Positions 10,458 through 20,702 of a DNA stretch of 64,000 bases are shown here, piece after piece; the stretch's first letter is position 1; each line of letters opens with the position of its first letter. The position numbers and the translations under genes are program-made. This DNA is from Massospora cicadina (Eukaryota > Entomophthoromycota > Entomophthoromycetes > Entomophthorales > Entomophthoraceae), in assembly GCA_022478985.1 (NCBI GenBank), contig JAKSZP010000108.1, positions 62,001 to 126,000 on the forward strand, given 5' to 3'. A model generated the notes under the pieces. That model saw only the letters and a list, made by a program, of their open reading frames with translations, did no database searches and was not told the DNA's origin.

Positions 10458-11858
10458 CTAAGAGCCTGAGGCGAGGGTAGGGGAGGGAGGAGGCATCGAG
10501 AAAGGGAGGGGGTTTGCACGCCAGAGCCGTGCTGCAGTGACAACTGAGCGGGGGAGGGTTGGCGACATAGTGCAGACCTTCAGGGCCATCTCAAAGTGTA
10601 CCTCAAAGTGGGTGATCATGTGTGGAAGGGTCCACACCTGCTGGTCAAAGGCAGCACGAAAGAAGGAGCTATGGATGGTCCAGATGGCTGTGGCATAGGC
10701 GAGGACACGGAGGGGTCGGTGGCAACCAGGAAATGTCTGCTCGAACATGAGGTCTTGCACAGGGTGTCCATACCAGGGCTGAGCATGGAGGAGCGCGCGG
10801 GCCTTTGGCCAAAATGCGGCTACACCTGGACAGGTGAAAAAACGATGGAGGTGGGAGTCAATAGGCTCCACACAGTGGGGGCAGATTTGGTGCTGGAAGG
10901 TAGGGCCAGTCCGGTCCCCTGTCCTGTATTAACAGTGGAGCACCCTCCATAAGGTGTTGGACACCTTTGCTGACAGGATGGGGTGATAGACGTCCTTCCA
11001 CAATTCCTTAAGGTCAAATCTCACGGAGGGAGGGAGGAGCTCAAAGAGTCTTGGGCGGATGGGAGGACGATCTTGGGGGTTGAGGCGAGTTGTGACAACT
11101 TGTCCATTGTGCACAATTGCATGGCGATGGGGGCTGAGGCCAGGGCCTTCCCTTCTGTATGGGAAGGCATGGTGGATCCGCGCGCCTACTCGTTTCAGGG
11201 CAAGGAGAGCCTGGTTCCAGTAGGGGAATGAGGATGGTTACAGGCGATGGCCTGGGTGGTTTGTGAGCCACTCCCCTAATGAGGTCAGAGATGCTCTAGG
11301 AAGACCCAGAGCTGCTGACACTGACTGGCATAGGGAGCGCCCATTGGGGCATGGGGGTCGCGTCCCAGCAGACAATCGGCCATAGGAACTTCAGGAAGAT
11401 TGTGGTGGCGTGGGATCGCGTGTCCAGAAGCTCTAGGCCCCCTTCATTGCAGGGTCGGGCAATGGTTGAGAGGGCCATTAGTGGATGGTTTGAGCCCCAG
11501 ATCCAACAGCGGAGGAGTACATTGAGCCGCGTATAAAAGGCATCTGTGAATTGGCAGACGTGCGCTAGGAACCAGACTTTGGAGAGGAGGAACACATTGG
11601 CCATCAGAGCTCGACCCTGGGGGGTGATGTGCCGCCGGTTCCAGCTGGCAATCCTGTAGTTAACTGCTGCGAGGAGCAAGTCCTCATTGTCTTTTAGCGC
11701 AACTACTTGTTGGTTGGTGAGAACGCCCAGGTGACGGAAGGTACCACGCTAAGGTTCAATACCAAATGGTGGGGGGAAGGTGGGGGAGCCGACCTGTATA
11801 ACTGTTGTCTTGGAGGTGTTGACCATGGCGTCGGACGCCTTGTTGTACCTCTAAATGG
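10458..11858 (-). pseudogene. LINE family 1 ORF2, C-terminal region with zinc motif
   Basis: This is the post-RT part, in two main open blocks (11296-11679 and 10458-10871) joined by frame changes. The first reads through NYRIASWNRRHITPQGRA and EGGLELLDTRSH, typical of the L1-type region after RT. The second contains CPHCVEPIDSHLHRFFTC (10830-10883), a Cys/His motif like the zf-RVT domain. The reading frame stops at 10458, followed by a short 3' UTR with AATAAA. Confidence 0.8.
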
Positions 11859-13129
11859 TCACAGCAGCGAGGGCAACATCCCCAGGGCAGCCAAATGCAA
11901 TGGCAGTGTCATCTGCAAATGCCATGGTGCGTGTGGGGGCTTTACCTGGGACCAGATCCTTGTTAGCTTGTCCTGTAAGGAGGCCAAGAGGGGGTCAAGG
12001 GTGATGTTAAAAAGGAAAGGGCTCAGGGGGTCCCCTTGCCGGAGACCTTGTCCAACTGGTACTGCCACTGTAGAACCCATTGGCGCCAGGACTCTGGTGT
12101 GGAGCTGGTCATAGAGCGCTGATATCCAGCGCCTAGCTGCGGGTGGGAGATGGAAGCGGGCCAGGGAAGCATCAATATACTTCCAGGCTACCCGATCATA
12201 TGCTTTCTCCATATCCAGGAGAGCCACAAAGCCATTCACCTTACGAGAGTTAGCAGTCAAAGTCACGTGAAGGTCATTATAGTTGTCCCATAACGACCTC
12301 CCCGGAATAAAACCGTGCTGGGATGGGGAGAGGCGAGGTGACACCCATTTGGTGATGCGGTTGGCCAGAAGCTTCGTGAAGAGCTTGTGGTCTGTGTTGA
12401 TCAACGCTATGGGGCGCCAGTTCGCCAGGCTCTCACGGTCTGACTTCTTGTGAATGAGGGTCGTGATTGAGCCTCTGGAGTCAGGGAGGACCTTGCCATT
12501 CACCAAGAGTGCAGCGAAGAGGTCGCGGAGGGTTCTGGCTATCACTGCAGGTTCCAGAAGGTACAACTCAAAGGGTATTTCATCTGGGCCTGGGGCTTTA
12601 AGCCGTGGGGATTTCAGAAGGGTTTCCATCACCTCCTGGATGGAAATAGGCGCCAGTAGAGCCTCATCAGCCCGTGGGTCAATGGGCGGCTCTGGAGCCC
12701 GCCACAGGAAGTCTTGGATGTCCGATGGGTCCACCTGGGTGGCATGGAAGAGGCTGGAGTAGAAGCGGTGTAGTTCCTGCGTGATTCCCTCCTTATCTGA
12801 AGTGGTTGTAGTGCCAATCTTCAGTGCAGTAATATCCTGCGCTGTTGACCGGGCTTTCTGTTATTGAAAGAAGAAGCGGGTGGGGCGTTCCCATTGAGCA
12901 TAGTAACGAGATGTTGTAAAGTTTGCTGCCCGTTCTTCCTGCAGTGTGAGCTCCAAGCGGAGTGCTTCCTGCGCCGCTTCCCAGTCTTCCAACCATCTGG
13001 GAGAGGGCGAAGCTGGCAGTTTCGCTCCGAAATGTCTGATTCTGGCTTCCGACCTTTTGACTTTGGCGCGAGCTGCAGTCATCTAGGCTTTGGCACAGTT
13101 GTAAGAAACGCGGGTGATGCCCTCCTTGG
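11859..13129 (-). pseudogene. LINE family 1 ORF2, linker and reverse transcriptase
   Basis: After a frame-broken linker (13129-12735), a 291-codon open block holds RT motifs: LKAPGPDEIPFELY, TLIHKKSDRE, LANWRPIALINTDHKLFTKL, HGFIPGRS, LLDMEKAYDRV, GLRQGDPLSPFLFN. The catalytic FADD box follows near 11925 but in a shifted frame (MAFADDTAI), so one indel separates it from the rest. This enzyme performs target-primed reverse transcription. The motif set is of the L1 type. Residues that would decide activity are present, but the frame is broken. Confidence 0.85.
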
Positions 13130-13987
13130 TCACCGCCCATCTAGCCTTGTGGTCAAGCAGGTTAGGTGGGGGGAGGTGAGAGTCTCCCGGATGGTCATAG
13201 ACAGCTTCTCCTTAGTGAAGGGGTTGTTGGGAAGAGCTGGGGCAACCCTAAGCCAGAACCTACGCGACGGTCTAAGTGTGGTGGTGAGGACAACGGTGAG
13301 TGACCTGTGATCACTCAGATGGTTGTCACGAGAGATGGGAGAGGAGACGCGGCCAATTAGCAGGGGGCCAATCAGTGTCATATCTATGCGTGACGCTGAC
13401 TGGAAAGCTCCTCCATCATACTGGATCCTAGTCATGAAACCTAGGCCAGACGCGGAGGGTGGAAGCGCATCTATAAAGCCACTCAGGCGAAGGAAATCCT
13501 GGAGGCGACTTGATCCAGGGCGTTCCTTTGCTGCAGGGGGGTAAGAGTCACGGAAGCGACTTATGGTTGTGTTGAAATCTCCTAAGAGGACTGTATTCCG
13601 TGGGAGATTGAGTTGGAGGAGCTCTTCCAAGAGCCGATTTTGCTCCTGACCTGCATTAGGCAGGTAGATGCTTGCAGCGAAGAAGGAGAAGTCAGGAGTG
13701 GTGAGTTTGGCCAGTATGAGGCGGCCACCTAGATATTGTGAAAAAGAATGGGTCTTAACCTGGGGATACAAAACAATAAGGGCGGCATGGTTTGTCCAGA
13801 AGGAGTTGCCTCCAAACTGTTCATTCCATGAATATTGTTCGTGGGGGAGGATATGGGGCTCCTGGACAGCAGCGATGTCAATTTGTGCTGACCTGAAGTT
13901 TCGGAGGAGGCGGGCTCTCCACCTAAAGTCCTGCAACCCATTTGCGTTGATGGATTGCAGGGCCAGGGTGCTGCCATGGGGACTCAT
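13130..13987 (-). pseudogene. LINE family 1 ORF2, endonuclease domain
   Basis: An uninterrupted 285-codon block beginning at ATG 13987 (MSPHGSTLALQSINANGL). Motifs of the apurinic/apyrimidinic-like endonuclease that nicks target DNA are present in order: the N of SINANGL near residue 14, E in AVQEPH near residue 42, LLGDFNTTI near residue 134, SRIDMTLIG and the SDHRS box near the end. All expected catalytic residues appear intact. A frameshift after residue 285 separates it from RT. ORF2 starts 37 bases after the end of the last ORF1 block. Confidence 0.85.
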
Positions 13988-14023
13988 AGCTGTTCCCCTC
14001 CATGTCCTGGGGGTTGCCAGCGC

Positions 14024-16366
14024 TTAAACCTGCTGCTGTGAGGCGGCTAGTTTTGAGTCCTTTAGCTTGACTATTGGCTGCAATCCGTGAGGAGCATCGA
14101 GGATTCTGAGGGGAAAAGGAGGGTGGGGGGCGGAGGACCCAGTAAGCCAGCCTAGGATGTTGCCCCCGCTCCGTTGCAGGGGAAGGACCTGAGGGTGCTC
14201 AATGGTGACCTCCGCGGTGTCCCCATTTGATGAGTCTGAGTCCATATTCACTTCCTCCAACACTGCAAAGGATCCGCGCAAAATGGACTGTGGGGTTGGG
14301 GTAGGATTCTTTGAGGTGGCACTTCTACCGCAGACCGCGGGTTGCCAGTCCATGCTGGTGGGCATAGCTCCATTGGGAGCTGAGGGTTGATGCGATAAAT
14401 CGCTGGTGGAGGTTGGTGGGGGTGCCGCGGAGCCCTGAGTGGGGGTGGCTGACGAGGGGCACCCTGTGGGAGATGCCTTGCGCTTGGTGAGAGAGGGAGT
14501 TGACTCTGGGAGATTGGAGGGGGTGCCCACTGGAAGGGGGGCATGAGCGCGAAGGTATCCCATACCAATAGTGGGGTTAGCTGTTTCAACTGCTAGGCGT
14601 AAGGCCTCAGGGGACAGGTCTTAAACGGGAACCCATTGTGTGGGTTGTGGAATTGCTGCTGCGGCCACGTGGGATCTTTTTGGCCTGGTTTAGGCCCCTG
14701 GGTGGTGGCTAAGAGGGCTTGTTTTCGAGCTGTGCAGCCACTATACAAGTGTCCAAGGGCGTTACACCATGAACACCGGGGGCGCGCCTGATCAGGGTCA
14801 ACAAATAAGATCTCAGGGCATGCCCCAACTACCGCCACACGAGGAATAACCTCAATGTTGCGGGATACTTTGGGGGAGGGGATGAACGACGCCCTAGCAG
14901 TGCGAGCTCTTTGAGTGGGAGCATAGTAAGAGGGGACACTAAAGTCCACTGAAATAACAGACCCAAACTCCATTAAACCACGATGGAGCGCCAGTTTAAG
15001 AGACTCAGGATCAACAGTCGTTGGTAGGTTGGAAAAAGTAACCCATGAAATTTTCTCCAGATGAGAGCGTGTGCGGGAGATGCGAAGAGATCCACGTGGA
15101 ATAATGACCTGGAGGGTGGCAGCATGGTCAGCAAGGGCAGCTTCAGTGAAGCCCACATCGATGTAGTGGCCCTCCACTGATTCATGGATGGTGGTATTAA
15201 TTGGGAATGTCTCCGCAATCGCTGAAAAGTATGAGAAGTAATCCTCTGTATAGAATTCAACAGGGTCATGCCCATAATAAAGGCGAATTGCGTGGGAGAG
15301 GGTTGAGCGAGATAGAGCTTTTTGCGCTCTAGTTTCGGCCCATTTCTTCTTAACATCAGCAATAAACGCCACTTTACGGGGATCAGCTTTGGGTAGCGTT
15401 GGTGCCAGAGGTTTTTGCCACGCCCCAGTGGCTCCTTTGGTACGTTTGTGTTTGCTTTGGGCTGCAATTGCGGGTTGATTATAAACTGGTGGTTTGGACA
15501 AGTTTGCGGAGTTCCCTTGTTGCTGGAATGTTACAGCAGTTGCTGGCGTCATATTAAAGTGAGGGGCGGTTTGTTGGGCCTCGCTAAATTGGGGAGGCCC
15601 ATCCAGATTGGAAGTAACTCCAGCCAATTGGGAGGAGGGAGATGTTTCATCACCATCCCAATCTATTTGGGTAAATTCAGCCCGAGTATTTGCTGTGATT
15701 TTGGGGGCAAAACTCACTGGCTGATTGGTGAATTGGTCTTTTCAGCATATGGAGATAAAGTGCCGACTTGAGAAGTGCCAATTACGGGGTTTAAATGGGA
15801 CGGGTGAGATTGGAACTGATGTGAAGTTCCAAAATCTGAACCATTTGAATCCTCATTGGGAAGAGTTGATTGTCCCAATTTGGTGCTTAGTGAACCAGAA
15901 TGTGAGGCTAATCCAACCTTACATCTGAGGGTTTGGGGGCCAGGTAGCTGGGTATCGCCCCTCATGGAGGGAGCCAGAAACACGGCGTCAGCAATAATAG
16001 ATGGGTCTGAATTAGCTGACACAATGGGGGAGGTGAATGCCTGGATGGGCTGAGTTGCATTCAACTGAGCATACGCCATTATAACAGCGTGGGTGATGGC
16101 CTCCTTGGTTGAAGGGGGACCACCGGGTTGGTGGGAGGCAGCGCACACAGAGCTTTTAGGCGTGCAGGTTGCAGAAGTGCGATCAGGTGAACTGGAGCTA
16201 GTTGAAGTAGCTCCAGGTTGGGAGGTGGTGCCTGCTTTCATGGATGCTGCTTGAGAGCGGGTGATTCTGGTTGACCCTGAGGTGGGTAACCGAGGGTTGC
16301 TTCGTTTGGGGTGGTGCTGGCTCGTTTGGCATAGCCTGCGGGTTCTTTTGCGGGGTTTCCCGCCAT
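14024..16366 (-). pseudogene. LINE family 1 ORF1 (RNA-binding, CCHC zinc knuckle), frameshifted
   Basis: The nucleic-acid-binding protein of the family-1 LINE. Translation starts at the ATG ending at 16364 (MAGNPAKEPAGYAKR), is low-complexity and rich in Pro, Ser and Thr, then continues in shifted frames at 15714-16241, 14593-15717 and 14024-14563. The middle block is the best preserved: a charged region, a probable RNA-recognition-like fold and then the knuckle CSWCNALGHLYSGC at 14734-14775 (C-x2-C-x4-H-x4-C). The last block contains acidic NMDSDSSNGDTAEV. Known LINE ORF1 proteins coat the element RNA in cytoplasmic particles. At least two frameshifts break this copy. Confidence 0.8.
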
Positions 16367-16469
16367 ATTTGCTAATAGATTTCGTAAATCTCTTTAGTGG
16401 AGCTAAATTTCAGGCTGAATTGATTTTCGAAAAGTGATGCTTAGCAGAAAGAGAGGTCATCAACTATGA

Positions 16470-17059
16470 CAAATCAAAAGTGTTGTCAGTGAGAAGCCGA
16501 GTTATTATGAGTACCTGAGTAACTGAAGCTGTTTCAGGCGCATATCACTAAGCCAAATCCAGATTGAAATTAAATTTATATAAGCAATATATTCATCTCA
16601 TCAGTGTGAAAGGCCAAGGATGAGCTGAAACTAATTGGGACAACAGGAAGGATGGTGTGGAGGGTCAATGTCAGGGAAGAGATTAGCGCAGTGGAAGGAC
16701 CAGCGATGAGGCAATAGGTTGGCGGTGGGCGCAGTAGCCATTTTGTTAATATAGTTACCTGGTGCTTCCCTTTCAATAAACATCTCCTTTTGACTAATCT
16801 ACCTTTTTATATAGCTTTATATTTATTCTTGCTAGTTGGGTGTTAGGCTGGGGGATCCCCAAATGGCTTGGGTGACACGCCAAGGGGTCAGCCAGGCTGC
16901 TGGCCCTATCGCCTAAGGCAACATAGCAAGGGCTGATCAGTTTCCATAATGGTTAGCCTGCTGACCAACAGAGCCCACTGTCGTGGCAAAAGCTTTTTCA
17001 ACAAACATTTTTTTTAAACTAAATTATGAAAACCTTTATTTGTTACCAACTTCTCTATA
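16470..17059. other. unassigned sequence, possible LTR-like remnant
   Basis: No gene. The part 16700-16790 (GCAGTAGCCATTTTGTTAA, then a CAATAAA) faintly resembles the 3' part of the LTR family at 40.2 and 48.6 kb, which would make it a decayed LTR. A GC-rich patch at 16850-16980 has no recognisable identity. Confidence 0.25.
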
Positions 17060-17450
17060 TTATGTAAAAGGTCTGTATAGAGTATTTTAATATATTTTGT
17101 GTTCTAAAAGGGTGTGCCAATCATTCCTTATATCCCCAATTAGTTTTTAAATTTTCTAGCACTATTTATAGTGCTAATCATTAACCTAATAAGATAACTT
17201 TTCTGCTACTACCTTAACTTAAGGATCTCTTTGTAGAGTTCGTTTTTAGAATCTCTGCACTGTCTCATGATCAATTACATAAATTATAATTAATTCTCTC
17301 AGAACCTCTGGCCTCTATTATCCAAGTACCATTTATCAACTCTGTCATCCAACCCTACAAGCTTCAAATGATTAGCCTTCAGATGACCTGTCCCTGCAAA
17401 TTTGGCAACTTGAAACCATAATCTGCCTTTCAATCTGCCAACAATATGAT
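17060..17450 (+). repeat. old dispersed repeat R1, copy 2
   Basis: Homologous to 7015-7420 (shared gtaaaaggtctg, tctagcactattta, cagaacctctggcctctat). It is the displaced partner of R2 copy 2 at 9680-10015. No coding content is visible. Confidence 0.7.
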
Positions 17451-17755
17451 GAGATCCATATAAGAGTTGTTCCCATCTCATTACAATCTGATCAAATCAA
17501 AGTAACAACAACTACAAAAATTAGAGATTTGTTACCCTCCCTGTCTCTTTTCAATAATGGTTACCCCAGAAAGACCAGAGATTGCCCCTATTGAAGCCTT
17601 CTGGATTTTTATGGGGCCTTTGGTATGTGTCAAACTTTTTACCCTTGCATAACCCCTATGACGTCCCATATCTGAATCACTAGTTCGGCTGAGCCTCTGG
17701 AAATCTGGATAATCCATTGGGAACTAGAACGCCCTTCTTGGATAACTAGTCTTTT
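17451..17755. other. unassigned sequence upstream of a gypsy RT fragment
   Basis: No motif is recognised. By position it may include the linker preceding the RT fragment that starts near 17760, but the translation is not informative. Confidence 0.3.
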
Positions 17756-18030
17756 ATTTAGAAAGTTGCTACAATAATATACATGAACCAGAAGGGATGT
17801 ATATTCCAGAAATCCTCACCCATATATTTACCTATAGTTTTTTACATAACGCTGATGGAAATTTATGGCCCTGTGTGGACTATGGGCATCTGAACAACAT
17901 AACCATGCACGACCCTTACCCTCTGCCCTTAGAAATAACAAAAAGTTGAGCTATAGCAAAGTCTTATGTATTTTCTAAACTTGATTGTGTAACTACGCTC
18001 AAACAAATAAGGTCAATGGAAGGCCTTGAG
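17756..18030 (+). pseudogene. gypsy reverse transcriptase N-terminal fragment
   Basis: In one frame it reads NNIHEPEGMYIPEIL, DGNLWPCVDYGHLNNIT, then HDPYPLPLEI and SYVFSKLD, matching the first motifs of gypsy RT (KKDGxLRPCVDYRxLN and FSKLDL). It ends abruptly near 18030 without the YIDD box and is followed at once by a gag block. It is therefore the truncated 3' part of an upstream gypsy body joined head to tail to the next. Confidence 0.7.
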
Positions 18031-18041
18031 TAGCTCACTGT

Positions 18042-20430
18042 AAGTCCAGGGGAGCATTCCCTATGCGTGGATCAGGTGAACTTCCCATTTCCAAATAAAA
18101 AGGGTCTGAAGAGGGCGGCTGTACCCCTTGTCACACAGGGCAACCTCACTCATATGGTAGACGAGCGCTGGGTATCAGCCCTCCCTCTTAGGATTCCTCA
18201 CTCGGTACCTGCACTTACCTCAGCTGAACTTGTCCGCCAAATCAAGGGAATTTACACCGAGATTACCAAATCAATGTCAAAAGGTCTGAAACAAATGGGA
18301 ATAAAGCCCAATGATTGGAAAACATATAGTCAAAAAGGGACAAATACTCATTTATTGGCCTGAATCGCTGACAGTTTTTGTTTAGCCATCAATAAGATCT
18401 CTGATGCCAACCACCTCTCAAAATTGTTGGTGATGATCCCTGATGTACAGATGGTATTTTTGAAAACTATTGTATATAGTTCAAAACCCATATCCAATGA
18501 ATTGGCAGTTGCGGCCAATGTAACTCATTTGACTGAACAAACGTTCCAGTGACGGGGTATGGGCGGGTTGGGCATCCTGAACCCTGTTTCCAACCAATTG
18601 GGACCTCCCCTACATGGGGTGGCCCTGGGGAATTCCCGTTTCTTGTCAGGCCAGACGCCATCATGCCAATTGATGAAAACTCTTTTGAGCCTCAGTTCAG
18701 GCGCTTGCAGTCAAATCAATAGTGACTCAGTCTGACACCGAATCCTTTGATGTCAGTTCCAATTAAGATTATCTGCCCTCTTCCCCAAAAAATTCTACAG
18801 GTTAGTTTTAATTTGAGAAACCAAATTTTTGCTTGGACCCACTGCAATTAAACACTATTAATAAGTTGAATTGAACTGAACAGATTGTTGGTCAATTCTC
18901 TTTATTTTCCTTCCCAATATTTTCCTGCTAAAACCATCGATTTTTTACTCTATTTATATACCTCTTGCCGAAGTCCCAATGGCATTAACCTAGTGTCCTG
19001 TCAGTCCCTATACTAGATGGCATTACCAGTTTTGATGATATACAATTACTCCCACCATTGTTAACTGGATTCAACGTGCAAGAAACTTCTGGCAATTTAA
19101 CCCCATCATTGCAACTATTAACCATCTATATACGGGATCTTATGGCCTTACATCTACCATTTTCCAAGCAAGGATCCTCCCCCTGTCTCCACATTCATAT
19201 TGAACCCACCTACCAGTAACCCTGTAGAAACCATTTCAGTGGTACACTTTCTTGCAGCAAGACCCCCAGTGTCTGCAGTTGTTTCCATTTCGTTTGTTTT
19301 GGGTTTCTTTTCACACTCATTATACACTGACGAGTCATCATTTCCCAATTCATGGCTCCATACAACGTCATACAAGTGGTAATGCCGTTGGCATTCTGGC
19401 TTTCTTTTTTGGGTGCTCATGCATCCCGACTTGCAAGATGGTCTAAACCTCTTCTGCTATTTTCATGACATAATAGACCAACTATTGTTTCCTGCCATTT
19501 CTACCCTTCTCTTCGAGGTAGGCGCCGCAGTGGTTACCCTTTACCAAATGAACATGCAGTCAGTAGTATGCTTTCTGTTGTTCGTTTGATCACTTGCCAA
19601 TTTTGTGGGTAGAATTCGCTATACCTTGGAGAAACTTCTTCAGGGCAGTAGGAGCCCGTGGATTACTACTTCTCCCCTACCTGTATTCAAGAAGGGATTC
19701 AAGTGTTCTCACCTGAGATATTATCATTCAAGTTCTTGATGCCCTTGCTGAGGTGCAAACGCGTTCTGCTATTGCCCTTAACAATGCCGCTGCGCTATCC
19801 CATGCCCAACAAGGAGTCACTCAATTTGGACACAGTAGAAGGGGATTACAATCGGTGGGTATGAGGACTTATGCATTCTACTTTAAAGCGGGGATTCCAC
19901 CTCGCTGATCGCAGTAGTATTGGTGCTTTGAAGCCCCCTGTGTCACGTTCAGACCGTTTATTCCGTTTCTTTCTACTATGGCTGAAGCCCCCAGCTTGGT
20001 TTCTCTAATCTCAACCTTCCGCAAACAGGCTCCCACATTTGAGTTCTCTAATAATATGCTCCAAGCAATCTAAAGATCAGGGTTGGATTTTGCTTCTGCC
20101 AATCATGAAGTTTGGTCCACCCTATAGGGACAGTGGATCAGATACGTAACGCTGTGACCACTATCAACACCTCCCCTTGCCATGCTTCCCACTATCATGG
20201 GGAAAATTATATGATCATACTACCTAACAACGACGCGGATTCAGTTCTTAACGTTGAATCAGTATTAGTCCTGGCCTCAGAGCCCGTCACTACCCCTGCG
20301 TCTGAGTTGGGTTTTCCTGATTCACCTATTAATGAATAAAAGAACAGCCCAGATTGAAGAAGCTGGTTCCCAAGCCCTTGCTCTTCCCAACTTTACTCCT
20401 AAAAAAGTCCCCAACCTTCCCTTAATTTTC
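18042..20430 (+). pseudogene. gypsy gag region
   Basis: Best copy of the gag block. The clearest frame (18067-18363) reads MDQVNFPFPNKKGLKRAAV, then THMVDERWVSALPLRIP and TEITKSMSKGLKQMG. Shifted frames continue through LGILNPVSNQLGPPLHGV, DVSSN and, at 19.7-20.0 kb, ALAEVQTRSAIALNNAAAL and FYFKAGIPP. The first 1.4 kb is closely repeated at 36.35-37.78 kb. No CCHC knuckle is visible. Gag identity is inferred because a retropepsin follows at 20.5 kb and no other function fits; the peptide matches no family I can name. Many stops make it non-functional. Confidence 0.6.
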
Positions 20431-20439
20431 TTGCCATTT

Positions 20440-20691
20440 CTTCAGTTGCAGTAGAAATGACCGAATGTACCAATAAACAAAGCTTCACGTATTTCTTATT
20501 ACCTATGAAGATTAGTATCAGGTCTCACCATGTCTCCTTTGAGGCTTTGGTGGATACCGGAGCTGCTGGTAATTTTTATGAGCGTTGAGTTATCTTAACA
20601 TTGGATCTGGACCTGAAATAGGCCCTTTGGTAATGGTGGTTTCTTCAGCTTCCCAGACATCATATATAGTCCATCAGCTAATACCTTTCTT
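20440..20691 (+). pseudogene. gypsy retropepsin, truncated by a LINE
   Basis: The frame reads FTYFLLPMKI, VSFEALVDTGAAGNFYER, then (shifted) LNIGSGPEIGPLVMVVSSA. The DTGA motif is the aspartic protease active site of LTR retrotransposons, which cleaves the Gag-Pol polyprotein in the particle. It is preserved although a stop follows closely. The domain breaks off where the minus-strand LINE begins (20692). Its natural continuation resumes at 25975 beyond that LINE. Confidence 0.75.
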
Positions 20692-20702
20692 TTTAATCTA
20701 AT

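Larger units (their letters stand above)
10377..16469 (-). mobile_element. full-length L1-type LINE, family 1, with 11-bp target-site duplication
   Basis: A non-LTR retrotransposon on the minus strand, body 10388-16458, flanked by the 11-bp direct repeat atcaactatga (10377-10387 and 16459-16469). Its 3' end carries AATAAA and finishes in a run of seven A, and the 5' leader before the first ATG (16366) is about 90 bases. ORF1 has a CCHC knuckle; ORF2 has an apurinic endonuclease, RT and a C-terminal zinc motif. It is visibly richer in G+C than its surroundings. Frameshifts separate its open blocks, so this copy is probably dead, but decay is modest compared with neighbouring elements. It is a different family from the four LINEs further right. 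Confidence 0.9.

Noticed and set aside
10596..10952. 118-codon plus-strand frame, with other long plus-strand frames across 10.6-14.4 kb
   Set aside because: They lie opposite recognisable ORF2 and ORF1 domains of the minus-strand LINE and are opened by its GC-rich codon bias; none has a recognisable domain.
16850..16990. GC-rich patch resembling a tRNA or SINE head
   Set aside because: No box B-like GTTCNANNC sequence at tRNA spacing on either strand and no flanking duplication.
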